A DNA stretch of 37,957 bases. Origin: Elusimicrobiota bacterium. Its GTDB lineage: Bacteria > Elusimicrobiota > Elusimicrobia > Elusimicrobiales > UBA9959. Positions 33,865 through 37,957 of the stretch are shown one piece after another. The DNA is taken from assembly GCA_009773155.1 (NCBI GenBank), contig WOVA01000021.1, positions 1 through 37,957 on the forward strand. The letters run 5' to 3'. Within the stretch, counting starts at the first letter, position 1; each line of letters starts with the position of its first letter. Below the pieces are notes generated by a model. That model was not told the origin of the DNA. It made no database searches and worked only from the letters and a program-made list of their open reading frames with translations. The translations under genes and the position numbers were made by a program.

Positions 33865-34965
33865 TTAAGGACCGCTATCCGGGGCGGGGGAAGCCCCGCC
33901 CATGCCTTCCTCCACCAGTATTGAGACCTGCTCGGGCGACGGCAGTTGCTTGCGCAACTTATCGGGAAGCGATTTGAATACTTTGTAGCTCGCCACCCCT
34001 ATCGGTTTGCGTGACTCCCGCAGGGAGTACTCCACTATAGTGCGCTTCTTGCTCCGGCAAATAAGGATACCTATCGAAGAGTTTTCGTCCGGCATTTTCA
34101 CAGCGTCGTCCAGTACCGCCAGGTAGAACTGCATCTTGCCGATATATTCCGGGATGAAATCCCCGACCTTCAGTTCCACTGCCACCAGGCATTTGAGATG
34201 CCTGTGGTAGAGAAGGATGTCGATAAAATATTCCTGTCCTTCCACTTCCAGACGGAACTGGCTGCCCAGGAAGGCGAAGGCCCCGCCCATTTCCAAAAGA
34301 AAGCGGTTGACCTTGTCGATAAGGGCGGTTTCCAACTCTCTTTCACTGTGTTCTTCCCCCAGTCCCAGGAAATCAAAAACATATTCGTCTTTTACCGCCA
34401 GTTTCGCTTTCCTGCGCGCTTTTTCGGTCAGGGCGGAGTCGAAATTAGTCTGATTGCGGAGGTATTTCTCGTAGGCACCGGATTCTATATTTGCCGCGAG
34501 AACGACCTTGGTCCAATTCCATTTGCGGGTCATGCGGATGTAGAATTCTCGCTCTTTTGAATCCCCGCACTTGGAGATTATCAGTATATGTTTTGCCCAA
34601 CTTAATTCTCTAACCAATGGTTGGAGAATTGTGTTCTTTGAATAGGCCCGGTAGATTTGCCGCATGAACCAAAGGTTCGGGGCCGAAAAGCCCCGGACCC
34701 CCGGAAATTCGGCCTGAAGGTCTTTCGCCAATCGTTCCACCACGCCGCGTCCCCAGCCCTCCGATTTCTGCCTCTCCACTATGAGCCGGCCGATATCCCA
34801 ATAAAGCCCGACCAGTTCTTTATTGACCGCGCGCAGCGCGGCATATTGGGCCTCGCGCACTCGCGACTTTATCTCCGACAGCAACGAGCCGTAGTCCGCC
34901 GCCGATTCCTCACGCTTTTGTGGCGGGTTGTGGCTTCCAGTAAAGTCCGCTTTCTTGCCGGTCAT
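33865..34965 (-). CDS. DUF1016/YhcG-type PD-(D/E)XK nuclease-like protein
   Basis: 366 residues from ATG 34965 (ACAGGGGGACTT upstream holds the RBS). The N-terminal part has LSEIKSRVREAQYAALRAVNKELVGLYWDIGRLI and the WGRGVVERLAKDLQAEFPGVRGFSAPNLWFMRQIYRAY block of DUF1016. The C-terminal half is the nuclease-like domain: FIDILLYHR (Asp), then VAVELKVGDFIPEYIGKMQFYLA (ExK). YhcG family members occur near restriction-modification, prophage and defence genes; E. coli YhcG is not well understood. The gene is plainly less GC-rich and uses A/T-ending codons more than its neighbours, a sign of recent transfer. Its upstream sequence repeats the one ahead of the RAYT gene. Confidence 0.9.
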   Translation of the reverse strand: MTGKKADFTGSHNPPQKREESAADYGSLLSEIKSRVREAQYAALRAVNKELVGLYWDIGRLIVERQKSEGWGRGVVERLAKDLQAEFPGVRGFSAPNLWFMRQIYRAYSKNTILQPLVRELSWAKHILIISKCGDSKEREFYIRMTRKWNWTKVVLAANIESGAYEKYLRNQTNFDSALTEKARRKAKLAVKDEYVFDFLGLGEEHSERELETALIDKVNRFLLEMGGAFAFLGSQFRLEVEGQEYFIDILLYHRHLKCLVAVELKVGDFIPEYIGKMQFYLAVLDDAVKMPDENSSIGILICRSKKRTIVEYSLRESRKPIGVASYKVFKSLPDKLRKQLPSPEQVSILVEEGMGGASPAPDSGP

Positions 34966-35020
34966 AAGTCCCCCTGTAAAAATAGTGTAGAGAGGGGGTG
35001 CGACAACGTAGTGTCGCCCG
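34966..35020 (-). repeat. Second repeat family, copy B (upstream of the DUF1016 gene)
   Basis: The same unit as before the RAYT gene: AAGTCCCCC, an A-rich step, GTGTAGA (34985-34991), and GCGACAACGT-A-GTGTCGC with a GCGACA/TGTCGC inverted repeat (35000-35017). It is oriented identically relative to the gene and followed by a complete hairpin. On the minus strand TTGTCG and TATTTT are separated by 16 nt and could be a promoter. Confidence 0.7.
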
Positions 35021-35027
35021 GAAATAG

Positions 35028-35071
35028 GGGGACACAATACCTATTTCGGCCGAAATAGGTATTGTGTCCCC
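35028..35071. repeat. REP-like hairpin copy 9
   Basis: Left arm 35028-35047, loop GGCC, right arm 35052-35071, a perfect 44-bp palindrome. The bases just before it (GAAATAG) repeat the beginning of a right arm, so this may be the stub of a former neighbouring copy; copy 7 has the same GAAATAG stub. Confidence 0.95.
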
Positions 35072-35079
35072 GAATTAGA

Positions 35080-35085
35080 TAGAAT
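35080..35085 (+). promoter_or_regulatory. -10 element before the O-antigen-ligase-like gene
   Basis: TAGAAT followed by 8 nt and ATG 35094, with no Shine-Dalgarno motif. It lies 8 nt after hairpin copy 9. Confidence 0.4.
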
Positions 35086-35093
35086 TTCAGCTT

Positions 35094-36830
35094 ATGCAGG
35101 CGGTTATAATACTCTCATTGATATTCGCGCCATTGGCCTTCGCCTCCGTCGAGCCGTGGGCCCTGGGCCTCCTCCAGGCCGCCTTCTTCGCCCTCGCCGC
35201 CCGGACATACATCAAAGGCCTCCACGTCCACCCCAACCCGCTTTATAAGAACCTCCTCCCCGCCGTCCTTGCCATCGTCGTCCTCGCCCTGCTGCAGTCG
35301 CTCAACCAGAATCCCGTCACCGCCCCGTCGGGCCTCATCTTCACCGCCTGGCGCCCCGCCACGCTCAGCGCCGTCCACCTCTGGCTCTTCTACGCCGCCG
35401 TCCTGTTCGTCGTGCCGCAGCTCATCGACACCCCCGAGCGCTTCCGCCGGCTGATGTGGACCATCTTCATCATGGGCGCCGTCGTCGCGCTGCTGGGCAT
35501 GCTGCAGAAGACCGGCGAGAACACCATGGTCTACGGCATACGCAAGGTCGCCGGCCAGCCATTCGGGCCCTTCGTCAACCGCGATCATGGCGCCCATTTC
35601 CTGGCCATCTCGGCCATGTGCGGACTGGGCCTGTTCTTCTCGGGGCTTAAGCCGCTCCTGGCCCATCAAAGCCACACCCGCCTCTTCGACCTCCTCGCCG
35701 TGCAGCTGATAAAACTGGTGATGCTCTCAGCGCTCATCTACGGCATAATCCACGCCGGCTCGCGCGGAGGGGGACATTCCTTCGCCGCCGCGGCCGCCAT
35801 AACCGGCTTCATCGCGGCCACCTTCGTGAAATCCCGCAAATGGCGAACGGCCGCCCTCGCCGCCATGATCGCCGCCGTCGCCGGCTACGGCGTCATCCTC
35901 GCCAATAACGAAAGGATGGCGGGCAAGAAGGCCGGTGACTGGGATGATTCCGTAAAAGCCCGCTTCTCGATGTACGAGAGCTCCCGCCGCCTCTTCTCCG
36001 ACTTTCCGCTCTTCGGCGTAGGTCTTAAAGCCGTCGAGCACGCCTTCCCCGCCTATAAAGAAGACTTTTTTACCGACAAACAGTTAGTCCGCCACGTCCA
36101 CAGCGACTGGATAGAACTCTTCCTCCAGAGCGGCCTCGCCGGCGGGCTCATCTACCTCGCCGGCCTCCTCGCCGCGCTCCTCCATTTCTTCAGGAAATGG
36201 CGCAATAACCCGTCGTTCACGCTCAAATGCCTGCAGGGCGGCGCCCTCGGCGCCATAATCGCCGCCTGCGGCCATAACCTGGTCGAATTCGGCTCGCAGA
36301 TGCCGGCCAACGCCCTGGCTTTCTACGCCATTATCGGCGCCCTGGCCGGGCCCGGTACGCAAAGAAAAAGCCGCGACGACGACGACCCCGAGCCCGCCCC
36401 GCCGCCGCGCCCGAAAGCCAACGCCGCCGCCCTGATCGCCGTACTGCTCATCGCCGCCGCCATACCGCGCTTCATGGCGTGGAAAGCCGACCTCCTGGCA
36501 AAGGATAAAGACATCCCGCTCAAGACCAAACTCGACCAGCGCCGCGAATCGCTCAAATGGTATCCCGACCCGCAGGCCGCCTTCCGCCTGGGCGCCGACA
36601 TCTACAATAATGCGCTCAAGGATAAGGATAACCTCACCCGCTGCCCGGCCATGCTGGAGGCCCGCAGGGCGATAACTAAAGAACTAAACAACGTCCCCGT
36701 AAACCAGGACCTGCAGCGCTTGAATAAAAACCTAAATATCCAGCTCGCCCATTGCTATAACCCGCGGCCCGACAACAAAAAACCGGCCAAACCCGACGCC
36801 CCGCCCACCCGCTCCGCCTCCCTCCCGTAA
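35094..36830 (+). CDS. O-antigen ligase-like polymerase
   Basis: A 578-residue protein with about ten to twelve hydrophobic helices. The O-antigen ligase/Wzy-type signature region is present: FVNRDHGAHFLAISAMCGLG, HAGSRGGGHSF (compare the conserved SRG step), and the large periplasmic loop SMYESSRRLFSDFPLFGVGLKAVEHAFPAYKE with HVHSDWIELFLQSGLAGGLIYLAGL after it, ending in GHNLVEFGSQMPANALAFYAIIGAL. A soluble C-terminal region (~480-578) with Tyr/Pro/Asp-rich and basic stretches is longer than usual. It would transfer or polymerise glycans at the periplasmic face of the inner membrane. Confidence 0.85.
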   Translation: MQAVIILSLIFAPLAFASVEPWALGLLQAAFFALAARTYIKGLHVHPNPLYKNLLPAVLAIVVLALLQSLNQNPVTAPSGLIFTAWRPATLSAVHLWLFYAAVLFVVPQLIDTPERFRRLMWTIFIMGAVVALLGMLQKTGENTMVYGIRKVAGQPFGPFVNRDHGAHFLAISAMCGLGLFFSGLKPLLAHQSHTRLFDLLAVQLIKLVMLSALIYGIIHAGSRGGGHSFAAAAAITGFIAATFVKSRKWRTAALAAMIAAVAGYGVILANNERMAGKKAGDWDDSVKARFSMYESSRRLFSDFPLFGVGLKAVEHAFPAYKEDFFTDKQLVRHVHSDWIELFLQSGLAGGLIYLAGLLAALLHFFRKWRNNPSFTLKCLQGGALGAIIAACGHNLVEFGSQMPANALAFYAIIGALAGPGTQRKSRDDDDPEPAPPPRPKANAAALIAVLLIAAAIPRFMAWKADLLAKDKDIPLKTKLDQRRESLKWYPDPQAAFRLGADIYNNALKDKDNLTRCPAMLEARRAITKELNNVPVNQDLQRLNKNLNIQLAHCYNPRPDNKKPAKPDAPPTRSASLP

Positions 36831-36847
36831 GCCGCGCCCCGAACTGC

Positions 36848-36853
36848 TATAAT
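36848..36853 (+). promoter_or_regulatory. Extended -10 element, leaderless start of zeta-like gene
   Basis: TGC-TATAAT, then 6 nt, then GTG 36860. No Shine-Dalgarno motif. The transcript would begin at the start codon. Confidence 0.55.
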
Positions 36854-36859
36854 TTAGCC

Positions 36860-37438
36860 GTGAATAAGCGTCGCAATGTCTATGTAGTGGCCGGCCCCAA
36901 CGGCTCCGGCAAGACCACCTTCGCCAGGGAATTCCTGCCCAATTACGCCACCTGCCCTAATTTCGTCAACGCCGACCTCATCGCCCAGGGCCTTTCGCCT
37001 TTCGACCCGCGCATAGCCGCCATCAAGGCTGGCAAACTGGTGCTGGCGCGTATCGACGATTTCGCCAGGGCCGGCGCCGATTTCGGTTTCGAGACCACCC
37101 TCTCCGGCCGTACGCATCTGAACCTCTTTCAAAAACTCAAGGCCCGCGGCTATTCCATCCACATATATTTCCTCTGGGTCCCCGGCCCCGAACTGTCGCT
37201 TCTGCGGATAAAGGACCGCGTAAAGGACGGCGGACATAATGTCCCGGAACAGGACGTGCGCCGCCGCTTCGCCCGCTCCGTGGCCAATTTCTTCGATGTT
37301 TATAAGGGGCTCGCCGCGGACTGGATGCTTTTTGATAATTCCGGCCCGGCCCCCGTCCTGGCCGCCAAAGGTCATAACGGCAGCCCGGTCATAGAGGATA
37401 GCGCCGCCTACTCCCGAATCACAGGAAAGACGAAATGA
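36860..37438 (+). CDS. Zeta-toxin-like AAA/P-loop kinase
   Basis: 192 residues with GTG start. Walker A is AGPNGSGKTT (G12 to T20), followed by FAREFLPNY, a V-N-A-D-x-I-A segment (FVNADLIAQGLSPFDP) and FGFETTLSGRTHLNLF, all typical of the zeta toxin/UDP-N-acetylglucosamine kinase-like family; later FLWVPGPELSLLRIKDRVKDGGHNVPEQDVRRRF includes the arginines expected for phosphate binding. Zeta toxins phosphorylate UDP-GlcNAc and block wall synthesis, but many chromosomal relatives have no known toxicity. The stop overlaps the start of a 50-residue gene by 4 nt (ATGA), so a two-gene unit is likely. Confidence 0.82.
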   Translation: MNKRRNVYVVAGPNGSGKTTFAREFLPNYATCPNFVNADLIAQGLSPFDPRIAAIKAGKLVLARIDDFARAGADFGFETTLSGRTHLNLFQKLKARGYSIHIYFLWVPGPELSLLRIKDRVKDGGHNVPEQDVRRRFARSVANFFDVYKGLAADWMLFDNSGPAPVLAAKGHNGSPVIEDSAAYSRITGKTK

Positions 37439-37587
37439 AGAAAAAACGCCTCACGCTCCAGGACAAGGCCGAGCTCGCCATGAAAGCCGCCGTCCGCAAA
37501 GTAGTAGCCCAGCACAAAAAGACAGGCCGCCCGCTGGCCGTCTGGAAGAACGGCCGCGCCGTCTGGGTCTCCCCTAAAGACCTTTAA
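37435..37587 (+). CDS. 50-residue partner of the zeta-like gene, putative antitoxin
   Basis: A small gene of 50 codons. The product starts MKKKRLTLQDKAELAMKAAV and ends WKNGRAVWVSPKDL. A basic N-terminus and an amphipathic helix (residues ~8-28) are followed by KTGRPLAVWKNGRAVWVSP, a pattern I have seen in small proteins beside zeta-like ATPases. Its start codon overlaps the stop of the zeta-like gene (ATGA), so translation is coupled, and AGGAAAGACGA (37422-37432) is a possible RBS. An antitoxin role is inferred from position and size; usual epsilon antitoxins precede the toxin and are larger. Confidence 0.6.
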   Translation: MKKKRLTLQDKAELAMKAAVRKVVAQHKKTGRPLAVWKNGRAVWVSPKDL

Positions 37588-37914
37588 CCCGCTCCGCTTC
37601 CTTGCCTTGAACTTTAAGGAGACAGGCGCCGGGGGGCGGGGTGAGAGCTTAGCAAGACCGCCTCGGAGCCGCGAGCATCGTAAGCGCGAGCGGCGAGAGC
37701 CGAGGACCGACGCGCTATGCGCGCGAGTCCGTGTCTTGCGTGCTCTCACCCCGTCATACCGCCGCTCTAAGTCCCCGCCCGTAACATTAGTCACTCTTAT
37801 TGACCTTTAACTAATAATGGATACGCTAATCTACAGCCACGGCAACTCCGAATGTTCAACACAGGCTCGCAATAGTTTCTGGGAATTACCAACACGATAT
37901 ATGGAGCGGCGCAG
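37588..37914. other. Non-coding region with structured element
   Basis: 327 bases without a supported gene. The first part holds a large inverted repeat (37638-37752, listed separately). The rest (37753-37914) is AT-richer; it contains a 33-codon frame (37817-37918) whose stop overlaps the next start, with no other support. Confidence 0.5.
37638..37752. ncRNA. 115-base branched hairpin element, possible structured RNA or repeat
   Basis: GGGGTGAGAGC (37638-37648) pairs perfectly with GCTCTCACCCC (37742-37752), then GCAAGAC (37652-37658) with GTCTTGC (37733-37739). Inside are two arms: CCTCGG/CCGAGG (37661-37666 and 37700-37705) continuing to GCCGC/GCGGC, and a second small GC-rich arm around 37711-37724. 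The base pairing would give a three-way junction. No protein is encoded. It could be a non-coding RNA or the end structure of a mobile repeat. Confidence 0.45.
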
Positions 37915-37957
37915 ATGAATCCCCAGTTCTTTGATATATTCATGGGCGCTATTCGAC
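37915..37957 (+). CDS. Start of a further gene (cut by window edge)
   Basis: ATG 37915 with GGAG eight bases upstream opens a frame that runs to the window end (MNPQFFDIFMGAIR). Too short to identify. Confidence 0.4.
   Translation, partial: MNPQFFDIFMGAIR

Noticed and set aside
34966-35037. N-terminal extension of the DUF1016 frame beginning with TTG in hairpin copy 9
   Set aside because: The extension reads through repeat sequence, and ATG 34965 has a clear ribosome binding site.
37817-37918. 33-codon frame overlapping the last partial gene by ATGA
   Set aside because: No ribosome binding site, no homology recognised, and composition typical of the non-coding stretch; the overlap is probably chance.

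Overview
The window is a compact, GC-rich (roughly two thirds G+C by eye) bacterial chromosome segment. It comes from a diderm: there is a signal peptidase II, lipoproteins with lipoboxes, a predicted outer-membrane beta-barrel and an O-antigen-ligase-like polymerase. A TPR-SpoIID fusion, a bactofilin next to an M23 peptidase, a ThrRS without the TGS domain and many uncharacterised envelope proteins suggest an uncultured lineage; Elusimicrobiota is my guess, not something proved by the sequence. Three tRNA genes (Glu-TTC, Leu-CAA, Val-GAC), ileS, thrS, lspA and queF mark it as chromosome rather than plasmid or phage.

Layout. 1-8.1 kb: TPR-SpoIID protein (cut by the left edge), AbgT-family transporter, a metal-flavoured group (His-rich exported peptide, HupE/UreJ-like protein, membrane-anchored partner), a methyltransferase, a DMT permease with a long His-rich tail, a YqaA-like protein and a small P-loop kinase, then tRNA-Glu. 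8.2-14.9 kb: a Pro/Ala-rich membrane protein, then a co-directional run of M23 peptidase, bactofilin, SurA-N-like protein, ABC ATPase, ABC permease and polysaccharide deacetylase, which looks like an envelope-shaping set. 14.9-18.1 kb: tRNA-Leu, a leftward trio (DUF948-like, cNMP-binding, AI-2E family), yjbQ and a REP-associated tyrosine transposase (RAYT). 18.2-30.3 kb: ileS-lspA-TPR lipoprotein-GT-C/LmeA fusion-MA-type peptidase, copper P-type ATPase, queF, tRNA-Val, thrS. 30.3-38 kb: a leftward exported TIM-barrel-like protein, FecR-like protein plus beta-barrel, low-molecular-weight phosphatase, a less GC-rich DUF1016/YhcG nuclease-like gene, an O-antigen-ligase-like protein and a zeta-toxin-like ATPase with a 50-residue partner, ending in a structured non-coding stretch and the first codons of another gene.

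The most unusual feature is a family of nine nearly identical hairpin repeats with 20-bp arms (left arm GGGGACACAATACCTATTTC, loop 4-6 nt), all between genes or at gene ends from 9.4 to 35.1 kb, plus solitary and decayed arms. A RAYT gene in the middle is the obvious candidate for their maker. The repeats have entered genes: an isolated arm contains the copA start codon, a decayed arm appears to encode the start of a signal peptide, and an intact repeat supplies the last residues and stop codon of a deacetylase. A second repeat unit lies just upstream of both the RAYT and the DUF1016 gene. Independently, several genes have a -10-like hexamer ending only 6-8 nt before the start codon and no Shine-Dalgarno sequence, which points to frequent leaderless transcription.
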